A stretch of 64,000 nt of DNA from CAITSH01 sp025356665 (GTDB lineage Bacteria > Pseudomonadota > Gammaproteobacteria > Burkholderiales > SG8-39): the NCBI GenBank assembly GCA_025356665.1, contig JANXRV010000069.1:1-64000 (forward strand), in the 5' to 3' direction. The position numbers and the translations under genes were made by a program. The notes under the pieces are model-generated. The model was not told where the DNA came from, did no database searches, and saw only the letters and a list, made by a program, of their open reading frames with translations. Below, one piece after another: positions 8,801 through 16,340 of the stretch. Numbering within the stretch: the stretch's first letter is position 1; the number at the start of each line of letters is the position of its first letter.

Positions 8801-9624
8801 GGCGGGGCAACCAGACGCTGATCGGTTACCCGGTGCTGACCGATTGCGGCGATGCGGTGAGCATGGACGTGATGGACGATGTGGACAAGGCGCGCGCATT
8901 ACACCGCCTCGGCCTGCGCCGCTTGTTCATGCTTGCCCTGCGTGAGCAGACAAAGTTTCTCGAAAAAAATCTCGCCGGTCTGCGCGATATGGCGCTGGTC
9001 TATGCTGCGCTCGATTTCGGCAAGGGCGAGGGCACGCCCCTGCGTGAGCAATTGATTGCCGCGGCCTTTGAGCGCGCCTGCATGGCCGATCCGCTGCCCG
9101 CCACCAAGGCGCAGTTCGAGTTGCGCTGCACCGAGGCCAAATCGCGGCTCAACCTCATTGCCAATGAGCTATGCCGGCTGGTCGGCGGCATTCTTGGCGA
9201 GTATCAGGCGCTGCAGAAAAAGCTGCAGGGTGCGAAGGCTTTTGCCCAGGTGGTGCAGGACGTGCAGGAGCAGTTCTCGCGCCTGATCGTGAAGGATTTT
9301 ATCGCCGCGACGCCCTTTGAACGCCTGCAGCATTTTCCGCGCTACCTCAAGGCGGCGGCATTGCGCATTGACAAGCTGCGGACTTCCGGTGAAAGCGGCG
9401 CCGTCCGCGATGCGCGGCTGATGGCGGATTTCATGCCGCTGTGCCAGCAGTGGCAGCGCGAGGATTTGAAGCACAAAAAGGCCCGTGCCGCGCATCCGCA
9501 GCTGGAGCAGTTCCGCTGGCTGCTGGAGGAATTGCGGGTGCAGTTGCACGCCCAGGAGTTACGCACGCCGGCACCGGTGTCGGTCAAGCGCCTGCAAAAA
9601 ATGTGGGAAGCGATGGAGCGCTGA
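5851..9624 (+). CDS. hrpA: ATP-dependent RNA helicase HrpA (DEAH box)
   Basis: About 1257 residues, near the usual ~1300 of HrpA. With this start, GETGSGKTTQLP (Walker A) is at about 53, followed by DEAHERS (motif II), ITSATID (motif III) and the helicase C domain with TNVAETSLTVPG and QRAGRCGR (motif VI). The HA2 and OB-fold regions and the long DUF3418 C-terminus of HrpA follow. It unwinds RNA and has been linked to fimbrial mRNA processing and to resolving stalled ribosomes in E. coli. No in-frame ATG exists near the 5' end. GTG 5851 is preferred; TTG 5830 or GTG 5782 are possible. Confidence 0.93.
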   Translation: MTQAVKYFRGEAELAARRAGLPQPDFPPDLPVSARREDIARAISEHQVVIVCGETGSGKTTQLPKICLSLGRGVAGLIGHTQPRRIAARATATRIAEELKTELGGAVGYKIRFNDRIGPKSYVKLMTDGILLAETQGDPTLSQYDTLIIDEAHERSLNIDFLLGYLKQLLPRRPDLKVIITSATIDAERFANHFAAGGKPAPVIEVSGRLYPVEVRYRQPEPDESGEIDIEAAIVDAVDELARIGQGDVLVFLPGEREIRETAEALRKHHPPHTEVLPLYSRLTAAEQDRVFRSHIGRRIVLATNVAETSLTVPGIRYVVDVGQARVKRYSYRSKVEQLQVEKVSQAAARQRAGRCGRVASGVCIRLYDEADHNARPAYTDPEILRSSLAAVILRMKSLHLGEVEDFPFIEPPLPRAIADGYALLNELGAVDDDNNLTATGRQLAKLPLDPRIGRMILAARNENALAEVLVIAAALSVQDPRDRPHDRAQAADAAHQKFNDEKSDFLAYVKLWAFYEQAQAQNSHRKLARLCHDNFLSFNRMREWRDIHFQLKEMTAELGWKSATGSASFAQIHRALLTGLLGNIGLKSDEGHYLGARGIRFWVHPGSSLVKKAGRWVMAAELTETTRLYARCVATVDAEWLESVGGHLVRKSYSEPHWEKKPAHVAAFERASFYGLLLYANRRVHYGPMDPKLSRELFIRQALVEGEYESRAPFYQHNRKLIEDIERLEHKSRRPDVLVDDGLIYAFYDSLVPAGMHSGASFDTWRREAEEKDPRLLFLKREDLMRHEAASITTEQFPHQIEMAGRKLALEYLHDPGGPRDGVTLTVPLVALNQLPAAVCDWLVPGLLKEKVQLLAKSLPQRLRHRLGPLAEFAEGFVAAPRSDVPLVDAIARHARIALGLVVPLDAFRPELLPAHLSMNFRVIDEHGRQLALGRSLAQLRGELGAAAGERFAAVVEQSDVLPDSERFTEWGFGDIEELVEIRRGNQTLIGYPVLTDCGDAVSMDVMDDVDKARALHRLGLRRLFMLALREQTKFLEKNLAGLRDMALVYAALDFGKGEGTPLREQLIAAAFERACMADPLPATKAQFELRCTEAKSRLNLIANELCRLVGGILGEYQALQKKLQGAKAFAQVVQDVQEQFSRLIVKDFIAATPFERLQHFPRYLKAAALRIDKLRTSGESGAVRDARLMADFMPLCQQWQREDLKHKKARAAHPQLEQFRWLLEELRVQLHAQELRTPAPVSVKRLQKMWEAMER

Positions 9625-9638
9625 GACGGCGATACCGA

Positions 9639-9657
9639 CCTGGGCGCCCCGCCCAGG
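9639..9657. repeat. Inverted repeat after hrpA
   Basis: CCTGGGCG and CGCCCAGG pair perfectly around CCC just past the hrpA stop. No T-run follows, so its role as a terminator is doubtful. Confidence 0.5.
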
Positions 9658-9717
9658 ACGGCCCGGGCATTGCGCGTAAAATGCCGGGCGGGAAGTGTCA
9701 AACAACAAGGTGCAAAC

Positions 9718-9996
9718 GTGAAAAAGACCGATCTGGAAAAACTCAAGGGCTCAAAAATCAATGCACAGGTGGGTAAAGCCGTAAAGCCCGCCTTGTTTGG
9801 CAAGGGCGAGGTGCCCGCGCCCAACCGGCGCGAGCAGCGCAAACTTGACCAGGCCGCCGGCCTCGTTTCCTTCGCCTGCAAACTGGACGGCGAACTGGTG
9901 AAACAGTTGCAGGCTCTGGCGCAGGGGCGCGAGGGGGGGCTGGGTGAGCTTGTCGCCGAGTTGCTAAAAAAAGCCATGGTCAAAAATAAACGCTGA
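9718..9996 (+). CDS. Conserved small basic protein, unknown function
   Basis: 92 residues from GTG 9718, with AAGG eight bases upstream; a longer in-frame start at 9670 lacks a ribosome-binding site. The N-terminal half is Lys-rich and probably disordered (KKTDLEKLKGSKINAQ, PAPNRREQRK). The C-terminal half reads as a short amphipathic helix bundle (DGELVKQLQALAQ, GELVAELLKKAMVK), which resembles a ribbon-helix-helix or dimerisation unit. It lies 93 bases after hrpA on the same strand and faces the DUF1415 gene. No function is proposed. Confidence 0.7.
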   Translation: MKKTDLEKLKGSKINAQVGKAVKPALFGKGEVPAPNRREQRKLDQAAGLVSFACKLDGELVKQLQALAQGREGGLGELVAELLKKAMVKNKR

Positions 9997-10019
9997 CCGC
10001 GCTGCTGGCTTGGCGTCGC

Positions 10020-10634
10020 TCAGCCGCCGGATTTTTTGTCCGTGTCGAGTCCAGGCCCAAGCCTAGGCCCGAGCCCAAGGGCACGCCAGCCTTCCGGCCC
10101 GATGCGGCGCAGGGTCTCGATGTTGCGCTGGTAGATCGCATCGGTGTCCGGATGCGCTTCTACCGCCCGCTCCACACTGTCTTCGCGCAACAGGTGCAGC
10201 ATCGGATAGGGCGAGCGGTTGCTGTAATTGCTGATGTCGTCGGCTTCGGTGCCGGCGAAGCGGTAGTCAGGATGAAAGCTGGCAACCTGGATGATGCCTT
10301 CGAGATCGAGGGCCGCCAGCGCGGCATCGGCGACATCGAGGAAATCGTTGTAGTCGAGAAAATCCTGAAATACGTGCGGGTGAATTAGCAGCGTTGTTTC
10401 AATACCCTCTGGATGCGCCTCCGCCAGTGTTTCCAGTTCGCCTTCAAGATCGGCCAGCAGCGCCTGTTCGCTGCGCGCGCTGCTGAGGACAAAGCGGATG
10501 CGGCCTGTGGCGTAGGCCGGTTTTGCAAACGGGCACAGGTTGAGGCCGATGACGGCTTTTTCCAGCCAGAGCCTGGTTGATGCGATGATCTGGGCGCTTT
10601 GCTCCCCGTCGGGCTTGCTGTCATCGGGCTGCAT
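10020..10634 (-). CDS. DUF1415 family protein
   Basis: A 204-residue protein with the DUF1415 hallmarks: an N-terminal TRLWLEKAVIGLNLCPFAKPA, a middle HPHVFQDFLDYNDFLD, and IIQVASFHPDYRFAGT with DDISNYSNRSPYPMLHLLRE. These are conserved across proteobacteria but have no known biochemical role; the conserved Cys/His/Asp residues hint at an enzyme. The C-terminal ~20 residues (GLGPRLGPGLDTDKKSGG) are low complexity. It is convergent with the small gene on its left and divergent from yaeQ on its right. Confidence 0.88.
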   Translation of the reverse strand: MQPDDSKPDGEQSAQIIASTRLWLEKAVIGLNLCPFAKPAYATGRIRFVLSSARSEQALLADLEGELETLAEAHPEGIETTLLIHPHVFQDFLDYNDFLDVADAALAALDLEGIIQVASFHPDYRFAGTEADDISNYSNRSPYPMLHLLREDSVERAVEAHPDTDAIYQRNIETLRRIGPEGWRALGLGPRLGPGLDTDKKSGG

Positions 10635-10656
10635 TTGCTTTATTCTCCGGCGTCTC

Positions 10657-10686
10657 TTTTATAACCATGCATTTTATAACCATGCA
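10657..10686. repeat. 15-bp perfect tandem duplication (TTTTATAACCATGCA x2)
   Basis: Two exact head-to-tail units in the divergent spacer between the DUF1415 gene and yaeQ. The repeat may alter promoter spacing for either gene. Confidence 0.92.
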
Positions 10687-10707
10687 AGTCTACACGGCAT
10701 AGGGCAG

Positions 10708-11265
10708 ATGGCACTCAAGTCAACGATATTCAAGGCGGAGATACAAATCGCCGATATGGATCGCGCCTATTACGCTGATCATGCGTTCACCATCGCCCGC
10801 CATCCGTCAGAAACGGATGAGCGCATGATGATGCGTCTGCTGGCTTTTGTGCTCAACGCCGATGACAGCCTGGTTTTTGCCGGCGGACTGAGCGTTGAGG
10901 ATGAGCCCGACCTGTGGCGCAAGGATCTCACCGGCTCGATCGAACTGTGGGTCGAGGTTGGGCTGCCGGAAGAGAAACTGGTACGCCGTGCCTGCGGCCG
11001 TGCCAGGGCGGTGCATATCTGCTGCTACGGCGGACATGCGGCACAGTTATGGTGGAAGTCGGTCGCCGACAAGTTGACGCGCCAGGAAAATCTCACGGTT
11101 ACGGAAGTTTCGCAGGAGGCCTCACGCGCCATGGCCAAACTGGCGCAGCGCACGATGCGCCTGCAATACAGCATCCAGGAAGGCGAAGTGCTGATCACCG
11201 ACGGCGAGACTTCGCTACGGGTCGAACCGGTGGTGTTGCGCCCTTATCGCACCGGGCAATCCTGA
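10708..11265 (+). CDS. yaeQ: YaeQ family protein
   Basis: 185 residues starting MALKSTIFKAEIQIADMDR, the conserved YaeQ opening. ARHPSETDERMMMRLLAFVLNA and FAGGLSVEDEPDLWRKD follow, with GSIELWVEVGLPEEKLVRRA in the middle. YaeQ has a compact fold related to PD-(D/E)xK nucleases. An E. coli homologue was once reported to suppress loss of the RfaH anti-terminator, but its role is not established. ATG 10708 is chosen because conservation starts there; a longer in-frame start at 10540 overlaps the opposite gene. Confidence 0.9.
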   Translation: MALKSTIFKAEIQIADMDRAYYADHAFTIARHPSETDERMMMRLLAFVLNADDSLVFAGGLSVEDEPDLWRKDLTGSIELWVEVGLPEEKLVRRACGRARAVHICCYGGHAAQLWWKSVADKLTRQENLTVTEVSQEASRAMAKLAQRTMRLQYSIQEGEVLITDGETSLRVEPVVLRPYRTGQS

Positions 11266-11448
11266 CGATCGACAGTCAAGCTTGGGCAACACCCGACCGG
11301 CGGCGAAAACGGCGCCTGTTCTCTACCATGTCACGGCATTGACATCTGCGTAAAATAAGCTGGCCTGCCATGCCATTTCGATCTGGCGCGATTGCACGGC
11401 GTTGTTCGTCTGCGGGGCGCTGATTGTATTATTGTAAAGAACAAAAAA

Positions 11449-12771
11449 ATGCCAATTGCCTTGAGATATCTGAGAATAGCCTTCCTCGCTGGCATCGTGC
11501 TGCCAGCGCTTGCTTGGGCGCAGGGGCAACAGGATTATGGCGCGTGGTTTCAGTCGACCTACGTATGGCAGGGCAAACCGTCGTTCAATTCGGCTTACTC
11601 AGGCACCAACAGCCTGCGCGCACAGCGCGAACGGAGTTATTCCCTAACGGCCACGGCTTCCCTTGGCATGCGTCCCTGGGCGGGCGCGGAGTTGTACTTT
11701 AATCCCGAGATGGCGCTTGGGGTTCCTTTTTCAGGCCTGACCGGACTTGGGGGTATCACCAACGGCGAGCTTGCGCGGACGGCAGGGCCGACCCCGGTCT
11801 ATTACCCGGCACGCCTTTTCTTACGTCAAACCTGGGGCTTGGGCGGGGGTTCCGAGCAGATCGACTCGGACGCGAACCAGCTTGCCGGCAGCGTCGACAA
11901 ACGCCGATTGGTGCTGACGGCGGGCAACCTGTCTGTGATGGATCTGTTCGATGGCAATGCGTACAGCCACGATGCGCGTACGGACTTCATGAATTGGGCT
12001 CTGGTGACGCATGGCGCCTACGATTTTGCGGCGGACGCGCGCGGTTACACCTGGGGATCCGCACTTGAATATTTTCACGATAACTGGGCTTTTCGCGCGG
12101 GCCGCTTTCTGGTTCCCCTTGAGCCGAATCAAATGCGTCTTGACGCCAAGTGGAGGAGCCATTACGGCGACCAGTTTGAGGTCGAGCGCGGGCATGAATT
12201 GGCCGGACAGCCGGGAAAGCTTCGTCTGTTGGTGTACCGTAACCGGTCTTTGATGTCGCGCTACGAGGATGCGCTTGACGCGGCAGCGCGCACCCCCGGT
12301 ACCGTTCCTGACCTCAATGCGGTGCGTACCTCCGATCAAGTCAAGAAAGGCATTGGCGTCAACGTCGAACAAGCTCTAAACGCCGACCTCGGCGTGTTTG
12401 GCCGGGCAATGTGGGCCGATGGCAAGACCGAGACCTACGCGTATACCGAAATCGACCGCTCGGTGGGCGCCGGACTGGTGTTAAAAGGCGGCGCATGGCG
12501 ACGACCCCAGGACACGGTAGGCGCGGCGCTCGCCGTCAATAGCCTGTCCTTGGCGCATCGCAATTACCTCGCCGCAGGAGGCCTTGGGTTTTTTATCGGC
12601 GATGGGCGACTCAACTACCGTCCGGAGGGCATTTTGGAAACCTATTACAGCATCGGGGTTGCAAAATCTGCCTGGGTCACGTTCAACTGGCAGCATATTC
12701 GCAACCCGGCTTACAACGCGGATCGCGGGCCGGTGAATGTCGGATCCTTGCGCTTGCACACCGAGTTTTGA
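11449..12771 (+). CDS. OprB-family carbohydrate-selective outer-membrane porin
   Basis: 440 residues with a Sec signal peptide (hydrophobic core AFLAGIVLPALAWAQ). The mature chain is rich in alternating aromatic/polar strands. The C-terminus has the OprB pattern: ILETYYSIGVAKSAWVTF, a QHIRNPAYN loop, and a final LRLHTEF ending in Phe as outer-membrane barrels do. OprB porins let sugars through the outer membrane. No sugar transporter gene is adjacent, so the substrate is unknown. ATG 11449 follows an A-rich leader without a clear ribosome-binding site. Confidence 0.82.
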   Translation: MPIALRYLRIAFLAGIVLPALAWAQGQQDYGAWFQSTYVWQGKPSFNSAYSGTNSLRAQRERSYSLTATASLGMRPWAGAELYFNPEMALGVPFSGLTGLGGITNGELARTAGPTPVYYPARLFLRQTWGLGGGSEQIDSDANQLAGSVDKRRLVLTAGNLSVMDLFDGNAYSHDARTDFMNWALVTHGAYDFAADARGYTWGSALEYFHDNWAFRAGRFLVPLEPNQMRLDAKWRSHYGDQFEVERGHELAGQPGKLRLLVYRNRSLMSRYEDALDAAARTPGTVPDLNAVRTSDQVKKGIGVNVEQALNADLGVFGRAMWADGKTETYAYTEIDRSVGAGLVLKGGAWRRPQDTVGAALAVNSLSLAHRNYLAAGGLGFFIGDGRLNYRPEGILETYYSIGVAKSAWVTFNWQHIRNPAYNADRGPVNVGSLRLHTEF

Positions 12772-12819
12772 CATTCGGTCACCACCGACGGTAGCGCGGC
12801 CATGCGGCGCAACGTATTT

Positions 12820-13314
12820 TCACCACATCACCCGCCGCCCCGGCGGTGTGCCAAGGGGCACGACGTCGGTTTTGAGCAGCACTTCATATTGGTCGCATAC
12901 GAACACCATATAGGCGTCCCGGTAGCCGTAAGACCGGAACAGGTAGAAAACCGAAACTTCGCCGGTCTTGCTCTCCGTATCGATTTTATCGGGCTGTCCA
13001 AAGCGCTCCAGTATTTCGCTTTTTTTCCACGAACCGGGCACCGCTTCGGCAAACTCGCTTGACGTCGTAGCGGGTACGAGTTCGGTCAGCCGGCCTTTCT
13101 CATCGAAATCAGCGCGCCACGTCCGCACAAAAGAGGTAGGGTCCGCGTAGAAGCGCCGCATCGTACTGTTCTTGAGCTCCACCTCATGTGTGGGCGTTCC
13201 CAGCCTGTTGCGCACTTCGGCTGGATCCAGTCCGTGCAGGAGGCGGGGGTCGGCAATGATCGTGGCGCAGCCGCAAACCAGCGAGGCGAGCACAATCGAC
13301 ATGAAGCGTTTCAT
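12820..13314 (-). CDS. Putative lipoprotein with two BamE/OmlA-like repeats
   Basis: 164 residues from ATG 13314. The signal peptide MKRFMSIVLASLVCGCA has a lipobox-like VCGC, so it is probably lipidated. The mature part seems to hold two copies of a BamE/SmpA-like motif: GLDPAEVRNRLGTPTHEV (then FYADP, DFDEKGRLTEL) and GSWKKSEILERFGQPDKI (then VFYLFR). The repeat LGxP/FGxP followed by strands is typical of that fold. It faces the porin gene in convergent orientation. The true bamE is at 28217, so this is a different protein. Confidence 0.72.
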   Translation of the reverse strand: MKRFMSIVLASLVCGCATIIADPRLLHGLDPAEVRNRLGTPTHEVELKNSTMRRFYADPTSFVRTWRADFDEKGRLTELVPATTSSEFAEAVPGSWKKSEILERFGQPDKIDTESKTGEVSVFYLFRSYGYRDAYMVFVCDQYEVLLKTDVVPLGTPPGRRVMW

Positions 13315-13393
13315 CTGGGGTCTCCGAGATGCCACCAAACAAAGCATTACCAATACGGTTGAGTCGGTCGCCTTACTTGAGGCTAAAGCTTAC

Positions 13394-13428
13394 GTGAGGA
13401 GTGAGGAGTGAGGGGTGAGGGGTGAGGG
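13394..13428. repeat. Five tandem 7-bp units (GTGAGGA/GTGAGGG)
   Basis: Two GTGAGGA units are followed by three GTGAGGG units in the spacer upstream of the lipoprotein gene. It is a small purine-rich minisatellite. Confidence 0.93.
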
Positions 13429-13458
13429 CCTACAGCAGTCAGTTTATTCTAATCTTTT

Positions 13459-13488
13459 TGCGCGGCTATTGCGTGCGCGGCTATTGCG
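13459..13488. repeat. 15-bp perfect tandem duplication (TGCGCGGCTATTGCG x2)
   Basis: Two exact head-to-tail units lie directly downstream of the glycosyltransferase remnant. Confidence 0.92.
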
Positions 13489-13490
13489 CG

Positions 13491-13694
13491 TCAAGAAGAT
13501 CTGCGTTTGTATGGGCTCGGTATCTGTTCCACGTTGAATGGTTTGCCGCGTGAGGTCACGGCCGGTCTTGTCGGGTGGCGCGCGATCGTGTCGATGAGTA
13601 CGCCTTCAAATTCATCAAATACGCGATCCCATGACAGCCCCTCAGCGATCGTTCGCGCTTTCGTTCGAAGCTTGATGCGTAGGGCGGATTCCCG
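13491..13694 (-). pseudogene. Orphan second copy of the glycosyltransferase C-terminus
   Basis: In a different minus-strand frame from the gene upstream, this stretch encodes LRTKARTIAEGLSW, DRVFDEFEGVLIDTIARH and a tail to PYKRRSS. It closely parallels the end of the adjacent glycosyltransferase (LRTNARSVAEGLSW, TRVFDEFEDVLIDTVARH), at roughly three residues in four. It has no start or catalytic region. It is best read as the 3' scrap of a tandem paralogue, or as a partial duplication after a frameshift of the main gene. Confidence 0.8.
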
Positions 13695-14892
13695 CAGGTT
13701 TGTTGTTCCAGGAAGGCGTGGATTTGAGCGCATGGCGGGCGACGGTGTCGATAAGCACGTCTTCGAATTCGTCGAACACGCGCGTCCACGACAAGCCCTC
13801 AGCCACCGACCTTGCGTTGGTGCGCAGCTTCGCCCGCAGCGTCGCTTCGCGCGCAATACGGCAACAAACCATGTTAAAGGCGGGGCGGTCATTTGTCGGC
13901 GCCAGCAGCCCCGACTCCCCGTGAACGATGTATTTGGCCGCGGCGGCATAGTTGTAGGCGGCGACGCACAGTCCGCTTGCCATCGCCTCCGTCGTCACAT
14001 TGCCGAAGGTCTCGGTTACGCTCGGAAACAAAAAAACGTCGGCCGAGGCGTAATGTGCGGCGAGGTCCTCCCCGGTGCGCATACCGGCAAACACAAAATC
14101 GGGGTGGGCACGGCGAAGCCCCGGACCTTCGGGGCCATCGCCTACCAACACTACCCTGACTGCGGCATCGACGGCGCGCATCGCGCGCGCCGCTTCTATG
14201 AACAAGCCAAGATTTTTTTCCGGTGCGAGACGGCCGACATAAAGCACGACGGTTTCGTCGCCCTGGCAACCCCAGGCGGCGCGCAGTTCGCGGCTGCGCC
14301 TGAGTGGGTTGAACAACACGGTGTCGATACCGCGCCCGACAACCAGCAGGCTGCGAAAGCCAAGCGCCTCCAGTTCATCCTTCATTTGTTGCGTCGGCAC
14401 CATGGTGCAATCGGCCTTGTTGTGCAGCGAGCGCAAATAACCGGCGACCAGTTTTCCAAACAAACCAAAGCCGTAGTGCTTGCTATAGCTGTGAAAATTG
14501 GTGTGAAAGTCCGAGGTCACCGGCAGGCCGAGGGTTTTTCCGGCGCGCAACGCCGATCCGCCAAGCGGGCCCTCGGTGACAACATGAACCAGGTCGGGCG
14601 GGCTTTGTTGCCACAGCCGCAACAAGCGCCGCTTTGCCGGCAGGCCTAGCATGAGTTCCTGATAACGCGGGATCGGCAGCCCTCGCACCAGCACGTGGGC
14701 GAGATCGCGCCCGTCCACCGGTTTGTCGTCAGCGTCCTGGCGGGGCCGGATGAGCTGCACCTGATGGCCGCGGGCGCACAGCGCTTCAACCGTAAGGCCT
14801 ATGGTTCTGGCGACGCCGTTGATTTCCGGTGGATAGGTTTCGGTGACGATTGCCAGCTTGAGCGGATGGCGGTGCTGATTGACGGGGGGCAT
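13642..14892 (-). CDS. Family 4 glycosyltransferase (MgtA/SqdX-like), possible glycolipid synthase
   Basis: 416 residues from ATG 14892. The N-terminal Rossmann half begins KLAIVTETYPPEINGVA, and FHTNFHSYSKHYGFG is typical of GDP-mannose or UDP-sugar lipid glycosyltransferases. The C-terminal half has VVLYVGRLAPEKNL, VLVGDGPEG and the EX7E nucleotide-sugar motif FPSVTETFGNVTTEAMASG. Relatives transfer sugars to diacylglycerol or make mannosyl lipids. Beside dgkA, btaAB and a PlcP-like gene, a role in phosphorus-free glycolipid synthesis is an inference. The C-terminal ~20 residues run into the duplicated 3' copy and are probably not native. dgkA lies 65 bases upstream on the same strand. Confidence 0.85.
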   Translation of the reverse strand: MPPVNQHRHPLKLAIVTETYPPEINGVARTIGLTVEALCARGHQVQLIRPRQDADDKPVDGRDLAHVLVRGLPIPRYQELMLGLPAKRRLLRLWQQSPPDLVHVVTEGPLGGSALRAGKTLGLPVTSDFHTNFHSYSKHYGFGLFGKLVAGYLRSLHNKADCTMVPTQQMKDELEALGFRSLLVVGRGIDTVLFNPLRRSRELRAAWGCQGDETVVLYVGRLAPEKNLGLFIEAARAMRAVDAAVRVVLVGDGPEGPGLRRAHPDFVFAGMRTGEDLAAHYASADVFLFPSVTETFGNVTTEAMASGLCVAAYNYAAAAKYIVHGESGLLAPTNDRPAFNMVCCRIAREATLRAKLRTNARSVAEGLSWTRVFDEFEDVLIDTVARHALKSTPSWNNKPAGIRPTHQASNESANDR

Positions 14893-14957
14893 GGTGCGCA
14901 ATGTGCACCTGCCGCATGAAAATACGATGACAGTTTGCGGAAACTTAGGTGACGGGC

Positions 14958-15329
14958 TCAGCCGAGCAGCACCAATGCCCATACCACGGCGACGTTGGTC
15001 AGCGACAAAAACACCGCAGCACTGCCGATGTCCTTGGCTCTTGCCGCGAGTCGGTGGTTCTCGAGCGACACGCGGTCCACCGCCGCCTCGACAGCGGAGT
15101 TGAGTAACTCGACGATGAGCACCAGCAGGACACTGCCGACCATTAGTGCGCGAGCCGTACCGCTGACCGTGATGAAAAACGACACGGGTATCAGCACCGC
15201 CGTCAGCAACACTTCCTGGCGAAAGGCCTCTTCGTGTTTATAGGCGGAACGAAAGCCCTGCCATGAATAAGCCAGCGCGTTTATCAGGCGGCGCGCGCCG
15301 GTCTTTCCTTTGAACGGACTTTCTTCCAT
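14958..15329 (-). CDS. dgkA: Diacylglycerol kinase
   Basis: 123 residues, the usual size of the small integral membrane enzyme that phosphorylates diacylglycerol to phosphatidate with ATP. The conserved AYSWQGFRSAYKHEEAFRQE and VELLNSAVEAAVDR (metal and ATP binding) and RAKDIGSAAVF are all present, with three hydrophobic helices. ATG 15329 has GGAGA upstream; a longer frame from 15389 is less likely. It is upstream of the glycosyltransferase on the same strand. In this neighbourhood it could return the diacylglycerol freed by phospholipid breakdown to phosphatidate. Confidence 0.95.
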   Translation of the reverse strand: MEESPFKGKTGARRLINALAYSWQGFRSAYKHEEAFRQEVLLTAVLIPVSFFITVSGTARALMVGSVLLVLIVELLNSAVEAAVDRVSLENHRLAARAKDIGSAAVFLSLTNVAVVWALVLLG

Positions 15330-15430
15330 TTTTTTCTCCGTAAATGGGCGGGCAGGAAACGAAACAATTTTTCGCGGCACGGCGCGCAATCATGAAACGC
15401 GCGGACTGTAGCATGGCGATGTGAGGCGAT

Positions 15431-15456
15431 TGCCTTGTCATGATGCCTTGTCATGA
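15431..15456. repeat. 13-bp perfect tandem duplication (TGCCTTGTCATGA x2)
   Basis: Two exact head-to-tail units lie in the dgkA/olsB divergent spacer. Each contains TTGTCAT, a Pho half-site look-alike, but the 13-base period does not fit the 11-base period of a Pho box. Confidence 0.92.
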
Positions 15457-15505
15457 ATAGTTCATTTCATGCAGGCATTTTGGCTTTAACGAACATTTCA
15501 TCGTT

Positions 15506-15539
15506 TCGTAACCGCAATGTCATGCGGGTTTTTTAAAGT
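15506..15539 (+). promoter_or_regulatory. Weak Pho-box candidate and -10 upstream of olsB-like gene
   Basis: TCGTAAC-CGCA-ATGTCAT has one good half-site (ATGTCAT, six of seven to CTGTCAT) and one poor one. It is followed after exactly 10 bases by TAAAGT as a -10 element, the same geometry as the strong pstS site at 40556. The olsB start lies 34 bases further on. Weak alone; the matching geometry raises it. Confidence 0.4.
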
Positions 15540-15572
15540 TGCGTCAACTCAACAGAAATACGGAGAGGCGCG

Positions 15573-16331
15573 ATGCTGGAAAAACAACTGCAAGCACGAA
15601 CTCGACACCGGCGGAGGCTGACGGTGAGTTTCGCCCGAAATCGCTCGGAGGTGGCGGAGGCGCAGCGTCTGCGTTACGTGGTTTTTGCCGAGGAAATGGG
15701 CGCCAAACTCCAATCGGCGGCCGCGGGATTGGACGTGGACCGGTTTGACGCGCATTGCGAGCACCTGCTGGTGCGTGATGTCGAGACATCGGAGGTGGTG
15801 GGAACCTACCGCATTCTGTCGCCGCTGGCAGCGAGGGCCGCCGGTGGTTATTACTCGGAACAGGAATTCGACCTTACGCGGCTCGCGCATTTGCGTGACA
15901 ACATTGTTGAAGTCGGGCGCTCTTGCATACACCCGGATTACCGCTCCGGCGGTGTCATCATCCAGTTGTGGACCGGCCTGGCGCGCTACATGTTGGAAAA
16001 CCGCCATGAATATCTGATCGGTTGCGCCAGTGTAAGCATGGCCGACGGCGGACATTCCGCGGCCGCCATTTTTCGCAAGCTGGAGGCCGCGCACATGAGC
16101 CCGCTCGAATATCGGGTGTTTCCGCGCTGCCGCCTGCCGATGGAAAACCTTGACAGCGGGGTGGTGGCGGATTTCCCACCGCTCGTCAAAGGCTACCTCA
16201 ACCTCGGTGCCTACGTTTGCGGTGAGCCGGCGTGGGATCCGGATTTCAATTGTGCAGACCTGCCGATTTTGTTGCCGCTGTCACGTATGGACGCGCGCTA
16301 CGCCAGACACTTCCTCGCCCAAGCGGCGTAA
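15573..16331 (+). CDS. OlsB-like N-acyltransferase (ornithine lipid / N-acyl amino acid synthesis)
   Basis: 252 residues of the COG3176 GNAT family. AEAQRLRYVVFAEEMGA opens the acyltransferase domain; VEVGRSCIHPDYR and LIGCASVSM form the core; and the end has VKGYLNLGAYVCGEPAWDPDFN with ARYARHFL. OlsB transfers a 3-hydroxyacyl chain from ACP to the alpha-amino group of ornithine to make lyso-ornithine lipid, a phosphorus-free lipid. The partner OlsA is not in the window. ATG 15573 has GGAGAGG upstream. The amino acid substrate is not certain from sequence. Confidence 0.78.
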   Translation: MLEKQLQARTRHRRRLTVSFARNRSEVAEAQRLRYVVFAEEMGAKLQSAAAGLDVDRFDAHCEHLLVRDVETSEVVGTYRILSPLAARAAGGYYSEQEFDLTRLAHLRDNIVEVGRSCIHPDYRSGGVIIQLWTGLARYMLENRHEYLIGCASVSMADGGHSAAAIFRKLEAAHMSPLEYRVFPRCRLPMENLDSGVVADFPPLVKGYLNLGAYVCGEPAWDPDFNCADLPILLPLSRMDARYARHFLAQAA

Positions 16332-16340
16332 AGCGGCGTA
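16321..16340. repeat. 10-bp perfect tandem duplication across the olsB-like stop codon
   Basis: AAGCGGCGTA occurs twice head to tail. The stop codon of the acyltransferase is formed at the junction of the two units. Confidence 0.9.

Noticed and set aside
13394..13488. Possible CRISPR array from the repeats near 13.4 kb
   Set aside because: Units are 7 or 15 bases, directly adjacent, with no unique spacers and no cas genes.
15431..15456. TTGTCAT direct repeat as a PhoB site
   Set aside because: The period is 13 bases, not 11, and it arises from an exact tandem duplication; the site at 15506 fits promoter geometry better.
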